In this document: piece after piece, positions 39,499 through 49,806 of the stretch | Numbering within the stretch: the first letter of the stretch is position 1 | Layout: each line of letters starts with the position of its first letter | Origin: Mycobacterium sp. SVM_VP21 | GTDB lineage: Bacteria > Actinomycetota > Actinomycetes > Mycobacteriales > Mycobacteriaceae | Assembly: GCA_024758765.1 (NCBI GenBank) | Contig: CP101406.1 | Span: 2,914,001-2,978,000, forward strand | DNA length: 64,000 bases | Reading direction: 5' to 3' | Notes under the pieces: generated by a model | What the model was told of the DNA's origin: nothing | Database searches by the model: none | What the model saw: only the letters and a program-made list of their open reading frames with translations | Position numbers and translations under genes: made by a program

Positions 39499-40617
39499 AT
39501 GACGTCATCGGATGGGACGCCCGCGGGCGCCAGCGGTTTCCCCGGCTCGGCCGGTGCCGAGACAGGCACTGTCGGCGGTAGCGGGCTCGCCGCCGACGTA
39601 CACGCGCTGGAGCGGGCCATCTTCGAGGTCAAGCGCGTCATCGTCGGTCAGGACCAGCTCGTCGAGCGCATCCTGGTCGGCCTGCTCGCCAAGGGGCACG
39701 TGCTGCTCGAAGGCGTGCCCGGTGTCGCCAAGACCCTGGCCGTGGAGACCTTCGCCAAGGTGGTGGGTGGAAACTTCGCCAGGATCCAGTTCACCCCGGA
39801 CCTGGTGCCGACCGACATCATCGGTACCCGCATCTACCGGGCGGGCCGCGAGGAGTTCGACACCGAGCTCGGGCCGGTGATGACCAACTTCCTGCTGGCC
39901 GACGAGATCAACCGCGCGCCGGCCAAGGTGCAGTCGGCGCTCTTGGAGGTCATGCAGGAACGCCAGGTCTCCATCGGCGGCAAGCGGTTCCCGCTGCCCA
40001 ACCCGTTCCTGGTGATGGCCACCCAGAACCCGATCGAGCACGAGGGCGTCTACCCGCTGCCCGAAGCGCAGCGCGACCGCTTCCTGTTCAAGATCAACGT
40101 CAGCTACCCCTCACCCGAGGAGGAGCGCGAGATCATCTACCGGATGGGTGTCACCCCGCCGGAGCCCAAGCAGATCCTGAGCACCGGCGACCTGGTGCGC
40201 CTGCAGACCTTGGCGGCCAACAACTTCGTGCACCACGCGCTGGTGGACTACGTGGTCCGGGTGATCACCGCGACGCGCCAGCCCGAGCAGTTCGGCATGC
40301 CGGACGTGAAGAACTGGCTGTCGTTCGGTGCGTCGCCGCGTGCCTCGCTGGGCATCATCTCCGCATCCCGGGCGCTGGCCCTGGTCCGCGGGCGCGACTA
40401 CGTGATCCCGCAGGACGTCATCGAGGTCATTCCGGACGTGCTCCGGCACCGGCTGGTGCTGTCCTACGATGCACTCGCCGACGAGATCACCCCGGAGATC
40501 GTCATCAACCGGGTGCTGCAGACGGTGCCGCTGCCCCAGGTGAACGCGGTTCCCCAGCAACAGCATTCGTCGGCACCGGGTGCCCCGACCGCGGCGGCAG
40601 TGGCCGGCGGTCGGTGA
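39499..40617 (+). CDS. moxR1: MoxR-family AAA+ ATPase
   Basis: Chaperone-like ATPase thought to help assemble or remodel proteins; its neighbours encode DUF58 and VWA proteins. The 372 residues have Walker A LEGVPGVAKTLAVET near residue 75, Walker B FLLADEINRAPAKVQSALLE, sensor 1 ATQNPIEHEGVYPLPEAQ and an arginine finger region AQRDRFLFKI. The start is ATG 39499 with GGAGG at about 39486-39490; a GTG at 39484 would overlap the Shine-Dalgarno. The last codon overlaps the DUF58 gene (GTGA). Orthologue of Rv1479. Confidence 0.95.
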   Translation: MTSSDGTPAGASGFPGSAGAETGTVGGSGLAADVHALERAIFEVKRVIVGQDQLVERILVGLLAKGHVLLEGVPGVAKTLAVETFAKVVGGNFARIQFTPDLVPTDIIGTRIYRAGREEFDTELGPVMTNFLLADEINRAPAKVQSALLEVMQERQVSIGGKRFPLPNPFLVMATQNPIEHEGVYPLPEAQRDRFLFKINVSYPSPEEEREIIYRMGVTPPEPKQILSTGDLVRLQTLAANNFVHHALVDYVVRVITATRQPEQFGMPDVKNWLSFGASPRASLGIISASRALALVRGRDYVIPQDVIEVIPDVLRHRLVLSYDALADEITPEIVINRVLQTVPLPQVNAVPQQQHSSAPGAPTAAAVAGGR

Positions 40618-41591
40618 GCGACCCCGACACCGGGGCTGGATCGTCTCAGGCGCCCGGAATCAGCACCGCACCGCCATCGATGCTGCGCGGCGGAATCCGC
40701 GACCCGAAGCTGGCGGCGGCGCTGCGCACGCTGGAGCTTACGGTCAAGCGCAAGCTCGACGGGGTGCTGCACGGCGATCACCTCGGCCTGATTCCCGGTC
40801 CGGGCTCCGAGCCCGGTGAGTCCCGGCTGTATCAACCGGGCGATGACGTGCGTCGGATGGACTGGTCGGTCACTGCCCGCACCACCCATCCGCACGTCCG
40901 CCAGATGATCGCCGATCGCGAGCTGGAGACCTGGCTGGTGGTCGACATGTCGGCCAGCATGGACTTCGGCACCGCTACCTGCGAGAAGCGTGACCTGGCG
41001 GTGGCGGCGGCGTCGGCGATTGTCTACCTCAACAGCGGCGGCGGCAACCGGCTGGGCGCATTGGTGGCCAACGGTGAGCGCGTGGTGCGGGTCCCGGCCC
41101 GCTCTGGGCGCAACCACGAGCAGACCCTGCTGCGTACCATCGCCACCATTCCGCGGGCGCCCGTCGGGGTGCGGGGTGACCTGGCGGCGGCCATCGACGC
41201 CCTGCGCAGGCCCGAGCGCCGGCGCGGTATGGCGGTCATCATCAGCGACTTCCTCGGACCGATCAACTGGATGCGGCCGCTGCGAGCGATCGCCGCCCGC
41301 CACGAGGTGTTGGGCATCGAGATCCTCGACCCGCGCGACGTCGAGTTGCCCGACGTGGGCGACGTGGTGCTGCAGGACACCGAATCCGGGATCACTCGCG
41401 AGTTCACCATCGATGCCAAGCTGCGCGACGATTTTGCCCGGGCCGCGGTGGCCCACCGCGCCGACGTCGCGCGTGCGTTGCGTAGCTGCGGCGCGCCGTT
41501 GCTGGGGTTGCGGACCGACCGGGACTGGATCGCCGACATCGTCCGATTCGTCGAGTCACGCCGGCGCGGCGCGCTGGCGGGGATGCCGTGA
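40614..41591 (+). CDS. DUF58 domain protein of the MoxR operon
   Basis: Cytoplasmic protein of unknown biochemical role that pairs with MoxR ATPases. The 325 residues hold the DUF58 motif GDDVRRMDWSVTARTTHPHV, followed by a VWA-like fold (TWLVVDMSASMDFGTATCEK). Its MIDAS reads DMSASM. A second region contains RPLRAIAARHEVLGIEILDP and DVELPDVGDVVLQDTE. The GTG at 40614 overlaps the moxR1 stop (GTGA). Orthologue of Rv1480. It probably acts with MoxR1 and the next gene on envelope or stress functions, by analogy with MoxR systems. Confidence 0.92.
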   Translation: MSDPDTGAGSSQAPGISTAPPSMLRGGIRDPKLAAALRTLELTVKRKLDGVLHGDHLGLIPGPGSEPGESRLYQPGDDVRRMDWSVTARTTHPHVRQMIADRELETWLVVDMSASMDFGTATCEKRDLAVAAASAIVYLNSGGGNRLGALVANGERVVRVPARSGRNHEQTLLRTIATIPRAPVGVRGDLAAAIDALRRPERRRGMAVIISDFLGPINWMRPLRAIAARHEVLGIEILDPRDVELPDVGDVVLQDTESGITREFTIDAKLRDDFARAAVAHRADVARALRSCGAPLLGLRTDRDWIADIVRFVESRRRGALAGMP

Positions 41592-41619
41592 ACTCGACCC
41601 GTAAACAGACAGGTCTGCT

Positions 41620-42627
41620 ATGACATTGCCGCTGCTTGGGCCGATGACGCTGACGGGCTTCGCGCACCCGTGGTTCTTTCTGTTCCTGTTCGTGATCCTG
41701 GGTCTGGTCGCGCTGTACATCCTTATGCAGGTGGCGCGGCATCGGCGGATCCTGCGGTTCGCGAACATGGAGCTGCTGGAGAGCGTGGCGCCCAAATCGC
41801 CGACGCGCTGGCGGCACCTGTCGGCGATCCTGCTGATCAGCTCGTTGCTGCTGTTCACCGTGGCGATGGCCGGCCCCACCCACGACGTCCGGATCCCGCG
41901 CAACCGCGCGGTGGTGATGCTGGTGATCGACGTCTCCCAATCGATGCGGGCCACCGACGTGGCACCGAGCCGGCTGGCGGCCGCGCAGGAAGCCGGCAAG
42001 CAGTTCGCCGACGAACTGACGGCCGGCATCAACCTGGGCCTGATTGCCTACGCCGGCACCGCGACCGTGCTGACCTCGCCGACCACCAACCGCGACGCCA
42101 CCAAGGCCGCGATCGACAAGTTGCAACTGGCCGACCGCACCGCCACTGGTGAGGGCATCTTCACCGCGCTGCAGGCGATCGCCACGGTGGGTGCGGTCAT
42201 CGGGGGCGGCGACACCCCGCCGCCGGCCCGTATTGTGCTGCTCTCCGACGGTAAGGAGACCGTGCCGTCCAACCCCGACAATCCCAAGGGGGCGTTCACC
42301 GCAGCGCGCACCGCCAAGGACCAGGGAGTGCCGGTCTCGACGATCTCGTTCGGCACCGCCTACGGCTACGTCGAGATCAACGAGCAGCGCCAACCGGTGC
42401 CGGTCGACGACGATTCGCTCAAGAAGATCGCCGAGCTGTCCGGCGGCAGCGCCTACACCGCCTCCAGCCTGCAGCAGCTCAAAGAGGTGTACTCCACGCT
42501 GCAGGACCAGATCGGCTTCGAGACCATTCGCGGTGACGCCAGCACCGGCTGGCTGCGGCTGGGCTCGTTCATCTTGGCGTTGGCCGGGCTGGCGGCCCTG
42601 CTGCTCAATCGGCGCCTGCCCGCTTAG
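41620..42627 (+). CDS. membrane VWA-domain protein (BatA-like)
   Basis: Third gene of the MoxR operon. The 335 residues have two N-terminal transmembrane helices ([17 protein letters not shown] and [18 protein letters not shown]), a VWA domain starting [20 protein letters not shown] (MIDAS DxSxS, with Thr and Asp partners further on, as in SDGKETVPS), and one C-terminal helix ([16 protein letters not shown]). The VWA domain therefore faces the outside. It begins 28 bp after the DUF58 gene. Orthologue of Rv1481. Confidence 0.93.
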   Translation: MTLPLLGPMTLTGFAHPWFFLFLFVILGLVALYILMQVARHRRILRFANMELLESVAPKSPTRWRHLSAILLISSLLLFTVAMAGPTHDVRIPRNRAVVMLVIDVSQSMRATDVAPSRLAAAQEAGKQFADELTAGINLGLIAYAGTATVLTSPTTNRDATKAAIDKLQLADRTATGEGIFTALQAIATVGAVIGGGDTPPPARIVLLSDGKETVPSNPDNPKGAFTAARTAKDQGVPVSTISFGTAYGYVEINEQRQPVPVDDDSLKKIAELSGGSAYTASSLQQLKEVYSTLQDQIGFETIRGDASTGWLRLGSFILALAGLAALLLNRRLPA

Positions 42628-42699
42628 GTCACAGTCAGGCGTTGGCTCTGCGCTCATGGCGCAAAAGTGCGAGTAGCCCGCGCCCTGTGCGCAGAGTCA

Positions 42700-43469
<770 letters not shown>

Positions 43470-43501
43470 CGACTCGTTCAGTTCAAGATAGGGGACTTTT
43501 C

Positions 43502-44311
43502 ATGGCAGGCATTCTCGAAGGCAAGCGGATCCTGGTCACCGGGATCATCACCGACTCCTCGATCGCGTTCCACATCGCCAAGGTGGCGCAGGAAGCCGGC
43601 GCGCAGCTGGTGTGTACCGGCTTCGACCGGCTGCGGCTCATCCAGCGCATCATCGACCGGCTCCCGGAGCCGGCGCCGCTGCTCGAACTCGACGTGCAGA
43701 ACGAGGAGCACCTGGGCTCGTTGGCCGAGCGTGTCACCGAGGTGATCGGCGCGGGCAACAAGCTCGACGGCGTGGTGCACTCCATCGGATTCATGCCGCA
43801 GACCGGCATGGGCATCAACCCGTTCTTCGACGCCCCCTACGAGGACGTCGCCAAGGGCATCCACATCTCGGCCTACTCCTATGCCTCGCTGGCCAAAGCG
43901 GTGCTGCCGATCATGAACCCCGGTGGCGGCATCGTCGGTATGGACTTCGACCCGACCCGGGCAATGCCGGCCTACAACTGGATGACGGTGGCCAAGAGCG
44001 CCCTGGAGTCGGTGAACCGATTCGTGGCGCGCGAGGCCGGACAGGTGGGTGTGCGGTCGAATCTGGTTGCGGCCGGGCCGATCCGGACCCTGGCGATGAG
44101 CGCGATCGTCGGCGGTGCGCTCGGTGAGGGCGCCGGCGAGCAGATCCGGCTGCTGGAGGAGGGCTGGGACCAGCGTGCCCCGATCGGTTGGGACATGAAG
44201 GACCCGACGCCGGTGGCCAAGACCGTCTGCGCCTTGCTCTCCGACTGGCTGCCGGCCACCACCGGCACGGTCGTCTACGCCGACGGCGGCGCGCACACCC
44301 AGTTGCTCTAA
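43502..44311 (+). CDS. inhA: enoyl-[ACP] reductase InhA (NADH)
   Basis: Last step of the FAS-II cycle in mycolic-acid synthesis and target of isoniazid and ethionamide. The 269 residues equal the M. tuberculosis length and include [17 protein letters not shown] (NADH loop), [14 protein letters not shown] (Ser94) and [16 protein letters not shown] with the catalytic Tyr and Lys. Ile16, Ile21, Ile47, Ser94 and Ile95 are the wild-type residues at known resistance sites. GATAGGGGAC supplies a Shine-Dalgarno near 43490. It is cotranscribed with fabG1 and abuts hemH. Confidence 0.98.
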   Translation: MAGILEGKRILVTGIITDSSIAFHIAKVAQEAGAQLVCTGFDRLRLIQRIIDRLPEPAPLLELDVQNEEHLGSLAERVTEVIGAGNKLDGVVHSIGFMPQTGMGINPFFDAPYEDVAKGIHISAYSYASLAKAVLPIMNPGGGIVGMDFDPTRAMPAYNWMTVAKSALESVNRFVAREAGQVGVRSNLVAAGPIRTLAMSAIVGGALGEGAGEQIRLLEEGWDQRAPIGWDMKDPTPVAKTVCALLSDWLPATTGTVVYADGGAHTQLL

Positions 44312-45352
44312 ATGGATCTCGACGCCGTCCTGCTGCTGTCCTTCGGCGGTCCCGAAGGCCCGGAGCAGGTTCGGCCGTTCCTGGAGAACGTCACCCGCGG
44401 ACGTGGAGTGCCCCCGGCCCGACTGGACGCGGTCGCCGAGCACTACCTGCACTTCGGCGGCGTGTCGCCGATCAACGGGATCAACCGCGCGTTGGCCGAC
44501 GCAATGCGTGCCGAAATGCCCGGCCTGCCGGTGTATTTCGGCAACCGCAACTGGGAGCCCTACGTCGAGGACGTCGTTGCGGCGATGGCGGCCGACGGCG
44601 TGCGACGTGCCGCGGTATTCCCGACCTCGGCCTGGGGCGGATATTCGGGTTGCGACCAGTACGCCGAGGACATCGCCCGGGCGCGGGCGGCGGTCGGGAA
44701 GCAGGCACCGGAATTGGTGAAACTGCGCCAGTACTTCGACCATCCGTTGTTCGTGGCGATGTTCGCCGAGGCGATTGGCGCCGCCGCCGACACCTTGCCG
44801 GCCGGCCTGCGCGATACCGCCCGGCTGGTGTTCACCGCGCACTCCATCCCGGTGAGCGCCGACGCACGCTATGGCCCCGAGCTGTACAGCCGCCAGGTCG
44901 GCTACGCGACGAGTCTGGTCGCGGCCGCCGCCGGCTACACCGACTACGACCAGGTGTGGCAGTCGCGTTCCGGGCCGCCACAGGTGCCCTGGCTGGAGCC
45001 CGACGTCGAAGCGCACCTGGCGGCGCTGGCTGAGGACGGCGCACGCGCGGTGATCGTGTGCCCGATCGGCTTTCTCAGCGACAACATCGAGGTGATCTGG
45101 GACCTCGACAACGAAGTCCGCTCCGCGGCGCTGGATGCCGGAATCGCCTACGCGCGGGCGACCACGCCGAATGCCGATCGACGGCTGGCCCGGCTGGCCC
45201 GCGGCCTGGTCGAGGAGCTGCGCGACGGCACCGCACCCGAACGCATTGCCGGACCGACAGGCCTAGGCTGCGGGTTCGGGGTCAACGGGGCGCCGTGCGG
45301 CTCATCGCACTGCATCGCGGACGTGGCGCCGACATCCTCGAAGCCCGTCTAG
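44312..45352 (+). CDS. hemH: ferrochelatase (coproporphyrin type)
   Basis: Inserts iron into a porphyrin; actinobacterial members act on coproporphyrin III (CpfC). The 346 residues have [20 protein letters not shown] at the N-terminus, the metal-site His in [16 protein letters not shown], and [16 protein letters not shown] with the catalytic acidic residue. The C-terminal [18 protein letters not shown] supplies cysteines of the [2Fe-2S] cluster reported for mycobacterial enzymes. The ATG immediately follows the inhA stop. Orthologue of Rv1485 (hemZ). Confidence 0.96.
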   Translation: MDLDAVLLLSFGGPEGPEQVRPFLENVTRGRGVPPARLDAVAEHYLHFGGVSPINGINRALADAMRAEMPGLPVYFGNRNWEPYVEDVVAAMAADGVRRAAVFPTSAWGGYSGCDQYAEDIARARAAVGKQAPELVKLRQYFDHPLFVAMFAEAIGAAADTLPAGLRDTARLVFTAHSIPVSADARYGPELYSRQVGYATSLVAAAAGYTDYDQVWQSRSGPPQVPWLEPDVEAHLAALAEDGARAVIVCPIGFLSDNIEVIWDLDNEVRSAALDAGIAYARATTPNADRRLARLARGLVEELRDGTAPERIAGPTGLGCGFGVNGAPCGSSHCIADVAPTSSKPV

Positions 45353-45437
45353 GCCGCCTAGGTCGGCGTGCCCGGATTCCGTCATGGTCCCGGTGCTGTG
45401 GGCGGGTTTGATGGCGCCGGAATAGAGCGATAGGAGA

Positions 45438-45511
45438 GTTGCCCGCCTTAGCGCGACGACGACGAGGTATGGGGGCGTGCGGCGGCCAGGTGTCGCTCAG
45501 AGGCGGGCAAC
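45438..45511. repeat. inverted repeat in the hemH-Rv1486c spacer
   Basis: GTTGCCCGCCT (45438-45448) and AGGCGGGCAAC (45501-45511) are perfect 11-bp arms. The 52-nt centre contains a further complementary AGCG/CGCT pair and a GACGACGACGAGG run. The 223-bp spacer separates two convergent genes, so a bidirectional terminator or a structured RNA is possible. Confidence 0.55.
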
Positions 45512-45575
45512 GATCTCCATGGTTCGGCCAGGGCGCGGCGCACCCCAATCCGGTTCCATCTTCACCGACCGTGCA

Positions 45576-46415
45576 CTACGCCCGCCAGGCCGAGTGCAGA
45601 ATCTCGGTCACCGCTGCGCTGCGCGCCGAGCGCACCACCGCCGTCAGCGGCTGTACCGCATCCACGGCGCGCTGTACCGCCGCTGATGTCTGAGCGCTGG
45701 CGGTCAGCAGATCGGCGCTGACGGTGATAATCGCCTCGACGTGGGCGGCGCTCTGCAGAACGCGCACCGCACGGTTCGGCGCGTGGTCCGGAATCCGGTG
45801 CAAGAGCGCGGCTTCCATCATCTGCTCCACCCGCAGCCGCGGATCCTCCACGCCGTAGTCGGCCCACCGCGAACCGGTGGAGCCCAATGCTTCGGCGGCC
45901 GTTCGCACCGCCGACCGCAACGAGTATTCGGCGTCACCGAGATCGTGCTGTTCACTCGCCGGCAGGCTGGTGAGCGGGAACACGGTCCAGCACAGCTCGG
46001 CGGCGTAACCATCGTCGGCGTCGCCGTCATCGGAGTACGCCGGCACCAGCCCGATCGGTGGTGAGGCATCCGAAGGCCCGATCAAAACGGCCTCGCCGGC
46101 GAGGATCGCCTCCTGGGAAAAGATCGTCGCGGCCGGCAGTCCGCGGACATCGCCGGGGACCGGAAACACCGGTCGGATACCGTCTCCGGCGGCCGACGGC
46201 CCCGCGCCGCGCACCAACTGCAGCAGGGCGGCCGCGCCGCCGCCGCACGCGTCCGGCCATGACAGGCCGATGCTGCTCGCGACAACCGCATCGTGGGCGG
46301 CCACCGATTGCACTGGCGCCCAGGCCGATAATGCGTCCAACACATCATCGGGTGCGGCCCGGCCGGCAAGCCAGGCGTTGGCCCACACCGACAGGGAAGT
46401 ACTCGGGCACCACAT
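45576..46415 (-). CDS. conserved hypothetical protein (Rv1486c-like)
   Basis: Function unknown. The 279 residues carry no signal peptide and no evident membrane segment. The start MWCPSTSLSVWANAWLAG lies at 46415, facing the NfeD-like gene (divergent, 79 bp). Segments such as APDDVLDALSAWAPVQSV and RWADYGVEDPRLRVEQMMEA are low in motif content but conserved in mycobacteria at this place. I see no catalytic motif. Position between hemH and nfeD is that of Rv1486c. Confidence 0.8.
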   Translation of the reverse strand: MWCPSTSLSVWANAWLAGRAAPDDVLDALSAWAPVQSVAAHDAVVASSIGLSWPDACGGGAAALLQLVRGAGPSAAGDGIRPVFPVPGDVRGLPAATIFSQEAILAGEAVLIGPSDASPPIGLVPAYSDDGDADDGYAAELCWTVFPLTSLPASEQHDLGDAEYSLRSAVRTAAEALGSTGSRWADYGVEDPRLRVEQMMEAALLHRIPDHAPNRAVRVLQSAAHVEAIITVSADLLTASAQTSAAVQRAVDAVQPLTAVVRSARSAAVTEILHSAWRA

Positions 46416-46494
46416 GATGCAAGGCAGTGTAGTTGCCCGCGGCGTCGCTGCCGGACCGCACAGGTTCAGGCGGTTCTCGGGCTATCCTGACCGC

Positions 46495-46929
46495 ATGCCG
46501 ACTGCCCTGATTTGGTTGGTCTTCGCACTCGGGCTCGCAGGAGCCGAGGCTCTCACGGGCGACATGTTCCTGCTCATGCTCTCCGGTGGTGCGCTGTCGG
46601 CGGCGGCAGCCAGCGCCCTGACCGACTGGCCGCTGTGGACCGACGGTGCGGTGTTCCTGGTGGTTTCGGTGCTGCTGCTGGTGCTGGTACGTCCGGCTCT
46701 GCGGCGCCGGCTGTGGTCCGGGGTGGGTACTGAGACCGGAGTGGCCGCCTTGGCGGGCAAGACCGCCCTGGTGCTCGACCGCGTCGAGCAGCACGGCGGC
46801 CGGGTGAAGTTGGGTGGCGAGGTGTGGACAGCCCGAGCACTGGCCGAAGGCGACGTGTTCGAGCCGGGTGAACAGGTGACGGTCATGCACATCGACGGGG
46901 CTACCGCGGTGGTCGGCAAGATCGTCTAG
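46495..46929 (+). CDS. NfeD-like membrane protein
   Basis: Short NfeD homologue that partners with an SPFH/stomatin protein. The 144 residues have two to three hydrophobic segments (LIWLVFALGLAGAEALTG, LLMLSGGALSAAAASAL, GAVFLVVSVLLLVLVRP) and a C-terminal OB-fold domain (LAGKTALVLDRVEQHGGRVKLGGE, ending GATAVVGKIV). ATG 46495 (MPTALIWL). It lies 14 bp before the SPFH gene, a typical nfeD-stomatin pair. Orthologue of Rv1487. Confidence 0.9.
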   Translation: MPTALIWLVFALGLAGAEALTGDMFLLMLSGGALSAAAASALTDWPLWTDGAVFLVVSVLLLVLVRPALRRRLWSGVGTETGVAALAGKTALVLDRVEQHGGRVKLGGEVWTARALAEGDVFEPGEQVTVMHIDGATAVVGKIV

Positions 46930-46943
46930 AGGAAGGAGCCTTC

Positions 46944-48089
46944 ATGGAGGGCGTTACAACCGGACTGGTGCTGCTGGCCATCCTGGTGGTGTTCGCGGCT
47001 ATCGTGGTGGCCAAGTCCGTCGCGCTGATTCCGCAGGCCGAGGCGGCGGTCATCGAACGCCTCGGCCGCTACAGCCGCACCGTCAGTGGTCAACTGACTC
47101 TGCTGGTTCCGTTCATCGACCGGGTGCGGGCCCGCATCGACCTGCGCGAACGGGTGGTGTCGTTCCCGCCGCAGCCGGTGATCACCGAGGACAACCTGAC
47201 GCTCAACATCGACACCGTCGTCTACTTCCAGGTCACCAACCCCAAGGCCGCGGTCTATGAGATCAGCAACTACATCGTCGGTGTGGAACAGCTGACCACC
47301 ACGACGCTGCGCAACGTGGTCGGGGGGATGACGCTGGAGCAGACGTTGACCTCCCGCGAGGTGATCAACAGCCAGCTGCGCGGCGTGCTCGACGAGGCGA
47401 CCGGGCGGTGGGGTCTGCGGGTGGCCCGGGTAGAGCTGCGCAGCATCGACCCGCCGCCGTCGATCCAGGCGTCGATGGAGAAGCAGATGAAGGCCGATCG
47501 CGAGAAGCGGGCCATGATCTTGACTGCCGAGGGCCAGCGTGAGGCCGCCATCAAACAGGCCGAGGGCCAGAAGCAGTCCGAGATCCTGACCGCCGAGGGC
47601 GCCAAGCAGGCGGCGATCCTGGCCGCCGAGGCCGACCGGCAGTCCACGATGCTGCGCGCGCAGGGTGAGCGGGCCGCCGCCTATCTGCAGGCTCAGGGGC
47701 AGGCCAAGGCCATCGAGAAGACCTTCGCGGCGATCAAGGCGGCCCGGCCGACGCCGGAGTTGTTGGCCTATCAGTATCTGCAGGTGTTGCCGGAGATGGC
47801 GCGCGGCGAGGCCAACAAGGTGTGGGTGGTGCCCAGTGATTTCGGCACCGCCCTGCAGGGCTTCACCAAGCTGCTCGGGGCGCCCGGTGAGGACGGCGTG
47901 TTCCGCTACCAGCCGTCGCCCGACGACGAGCCGCGGCACCGGGCCGCCGACGACAGCGACGAGGTCGCCGACTGGTTCACCACCCAGACCGACCCGGCGA
48001 TCGCGCAGGCGGTGGCCAAGGCCGAGGCCGACGCGCGCAAGCCGGTCGAGGGCGTGTTGCCGGCGCAGCTTGATCCCGGTCCGGCGTGA
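46944..48089 (+). CDS. SPFH/band 7 (stomatin-like) membrane protein
   Basis: Membrane-anchored scaffold of the SPFH family, thought to organise membrane microdomains. The 381 residues start with one transmembrane helix (GLVLLAILVVFAAIVVAKS), followed by the SPFH domain (IPQAEAAVIERLGRYSRTV, then NLTLNIDTVVYFQVTNPKAA) and a long Ala/Gln/Glu coiled-coil stalk (about 185-260, AEGQREAAIKQAEGQ repeats). QmcA-like. GAGGAAGGAG precedes the ATG at 46944. It overlaps the next gene by 4 bp. Orthologue of Rv1488. Confidence 0.93.
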   Translation: MEGVTTGLVLLAILVVFAAIVVAKSVALIPQAEAAVIERLGRYSRTVSGQLTLLVPFIDRVRARIDLRERVVSFPPQPVITEDNLTLNIDTVVYFQVTNPKAAVYEISNYIVGVEQLTTTTLRNVVGGMTLEQTLTSREVINSQLRGVLDEATGRWGLRVARVELRSIDPPPSIQASMEKQMKADREKRAMILTAEGQREAAIKQAEGQKQSEILTAEGAKQAAILAAEADRQSTMLRAQGERAAAYLQAQGQAKAIEKTFAAIKAARPTPELLAYQYLQVLPEMARGEANKVWVVPSDFGTALQGFTKLLGAPGEDGVFRYQPSPDDEPRHRAADDSDEVADWFTTQTDPAIAQAVAKAEADARKPVEGVLPAQLDPGPA

Positions 48090-48478
48090 GTGCGCTGACG
48101 GCACCGCCGACCTACGCGGCACTGGCCGCATTCCTCGCCGGAGACGCCGTGGCCTCGGCGATCCCGGTGCCTTATGTCGCCAAGAACATGGATGCCATGC
48201 GGATTCCCGAGGAAGTCCGCTGGGCGGTCCCGGTGGCCAAGGCCGCTACCGCGTTGGGGCTGGCATCGGTGTTCCGCTTCCCTGCCGTTGCCCGGGTCAC
48301 GACCGGATTGTTGACGCTGTATTTTGCCGGGGCGCTGGGCATCCACCTGCGCGTGCGCAACCGGATCGCCAACATTGTTCCCGCGGTCCTGCTGCTGATG
48401 GTGTTCGCTGCGATGACGGTCCAGGGCCCGCACACCGCCGGAGGCGGGGTACGGGCCCTGGAGCCGTCGTTGCCCTAG
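48086..48478 (+). CDS. DoxX-like small membrane protein (Rv1489-like)
   Basis: The 130 residues form about four hydrophobic helices: PTYAALAAFLAGDAVASAI, VPVAKAATALGLASVF, LLTLYFAGALGIHLRVRN and VPAVLLLMVFAAMTV, in line with the DoxX_2/DoxX-like fold. The AIPVPYVAKNMDAMRIPEE loop is characteristic. The GTG at 48086 overlaps the stop of the SPFH gene (GTGA), so the trio nfeD-spfh-doxX is one operon. No enzymatic function is clear. The 3' end overlaps the aquaporin gene by 4 bp tail-to-tail. Confidence 0.85.
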   Translation: MSALTAPPTYAALAAFLAGDAVASAIPVPYVAKNMDAMRIPEEVRWAVPVAKAATALGLASVFRFPAVARVTTGLLTLYFAGALGIHLRVRNRIANIVPAVLLLMVFAAMTVQGPHTAGGGVRALEPSLP

Positions 48479-49158
48479 CCCCTGCGGGAGGAGGCGGCGG
48501 TGCGATCGTCGAGGGTGGTCGCCTTGTAGGCGTAGGCGGCCACGACCGCGCCGAGCAGCTGGGCGATCAGGTAGACCCAGAGGAACTTCCAGGCGAAGAT
48601 CCCCGACAGCATCAGGCCGAAGGTGATGGCCGGGTTGAACGCACCGCCCGAGATCGCGCCGACCGCCACCACGCCGACGGTCACCACGAATCCGATCGCC
48701 AGACCATAGAAGCTGTTGCCGGCACTGTCTTTGCTGGTTGCGGTGTGCAAGACGACGTAACACAGCGCGAACGTGAATACTAATTCGGCCAAGAATGCGG
48801 GCCAGACGGTACCGGTCAGGTCAAGTGTTCCAGTGGCGTACTTGTCATGCCACAGCCCGAAACCCACACCGAACGCGGCGAGTGCGCCGACCAACTGCGC
48901 AACGATGTAGGGCCCCAAGTCGCCCAATGGCAGTGCGCCCCGCAAATACGCGGCCACGGAGACGGCCGGGTTCAGGTGGCCGCCCGAGATGTGCCCACTG
49001 GCATAGACCATCACCATCAGCACCGAGCCGATGCCCAGCGCGGTGGCAGCGACGCATTCGGTGCCGGACAAGATGATGCCGAGCACAGCGAACATGAAAA
49101 CGAACGTGCCGATCATTTCGGTCAAATATTTGCGCACCGAGGCGTTCCGATCATCCAT
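48475..49158 (-). CDS. aquaporin/glycerol channel (MIP family)
   Basis: Membrane channel for water or small neutral solutes. The 227 residues show six hydrophobic helices and the two half-helix motifs HISGGHLNPAVSV and AISGGAFNPAITF, with the NPA pair at about residues 65 and 180. ISGGHLNPAV-type B loop and a short Cys/Val lining suggest water permeability, but selectivity cannot be read from the primary sequence alone. ATG 49158 (MDDRNASVRKYL) is preferred over the in-frame GTG at 49278, whose leader is not conserved. The M. tuberculosis locus lacks it. Confidence 0.92.
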   Translation of the reverse strand: MDDRNASVRKYLTEMIGTFVFMFAVLGIILSGTECVAATALGIGSVLMVMVYASGHISGGHLNPAVSVAAYLRGALPLGDLGPYIVAQLVGALAAFGVGFGLWHDKYATGTLDLTGTVWPAFLAELVFTFALCYVVLHTATSKDSAGNSFYGLAIGFVVTVGVVAVGAISGGAFNPAITFGLMLSGIFAWKFLWVYLIAQLLGAVVAAYAYKATTLDDRTAASSRRG

Positions 49159-49325
49159 TGATCCGGTCCTTTCACTCCGTCGAGCACTTGTCCAATTTGT
49201 GCTGTGCCAGCACATGGCACTAAAGAAGACTGTAACGGTGCAGGGTCTTTCGCCCGCTATTCGCACACCGTTTTTCACCGAATTGTTGCTGGATTAATGA
49301 GGGCATCGTGTTGTTTGCCGTGGCG

Positions 49326-49796
49326 CTAGCGGTCCAGGCGCAATTCGACCAGCGGCAGCGCCGTATTGGGAGGGCTTACCGCTTCGCCCAGCGTCTTCTC
49401 GAGTACCGCGCTGAACTTCTCCCACGCGCGGGGGTGGCGCTCGATGTAGTGGCCCAGCACCCGGTCGGCTTCGGCCTGCTCCAGCACTCGGGCGGCGGCC
49501 GGTACCGCAGTCCTGCTCCCGGTGTAGACCCGCACTCGGGGGTTGGCGCGGATGTTGCGAAACCATTGAGCGCGGTCACCGAACCCCGATGCCACCACAT
49601 AGCTGTCGCCCACGGCATGGTCAATGACTTCTAGGACGACGCGGCGGCGGACGCCCGTCTTGCGACCGATGTGCTCGAGCATCAACAGGCGCGGGCCGAG
49701 TAGGCCGCCGAGTCGTGCGCGGTACAGCCAGATCGGGGCGCGCATCAGCCGTCGTGAACTCAACAGGCGGCTGACCGTGTCGGCCAAGGACGGCAT
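49326..49796 (-). CDS. deazaflavin (F420)-dependent nitroreductase-family protein
   Basis: Member of the DDN/DUF385 fold that binds F420 or a related flavin. The start at 49796 gives 156 residues (MPSLADTVSRLLSS). GRKTGVRRRVVLEVIDHAVG, SYVVASGFGDRAQWFRNIRA and NPRVRVYTGSR are the family motifs, and the end (AEADRVLGHYIERHPRAWE) is normal. In M. tuberculosis Ddn activates nitroimidazoles. An ATG at 49838 would extend it into the upstream gene. It lies 11 bp after the nfu stop and so ends the feo operon. Confidence 0.85.
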   Translation of the reverse strand: MPSLADTVSRLLSSRRLMRAPIWLYRARLGGLLGPRLLMLEHIGRKTGVRRRVVLEVIDHAVGDSYVVASGFGDRAQWFRNIRANPRVRVYTGSRTAVPAAARVLEQAEADRVLGHYIERHPRAWEKFSAVLEKTLGEAVSPPNTALPLVELRLDR

Positions 49797-49806
49797 CTTC
49801 AGTACG

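Noticed and set aside
45439..45693. Plus-strand open frame in the hemH spacer
   Set aside because: It runs across the inverted repeat and into the end of the Rv1486c-like gene on the other strand, with no known domain or ribosome binding site.
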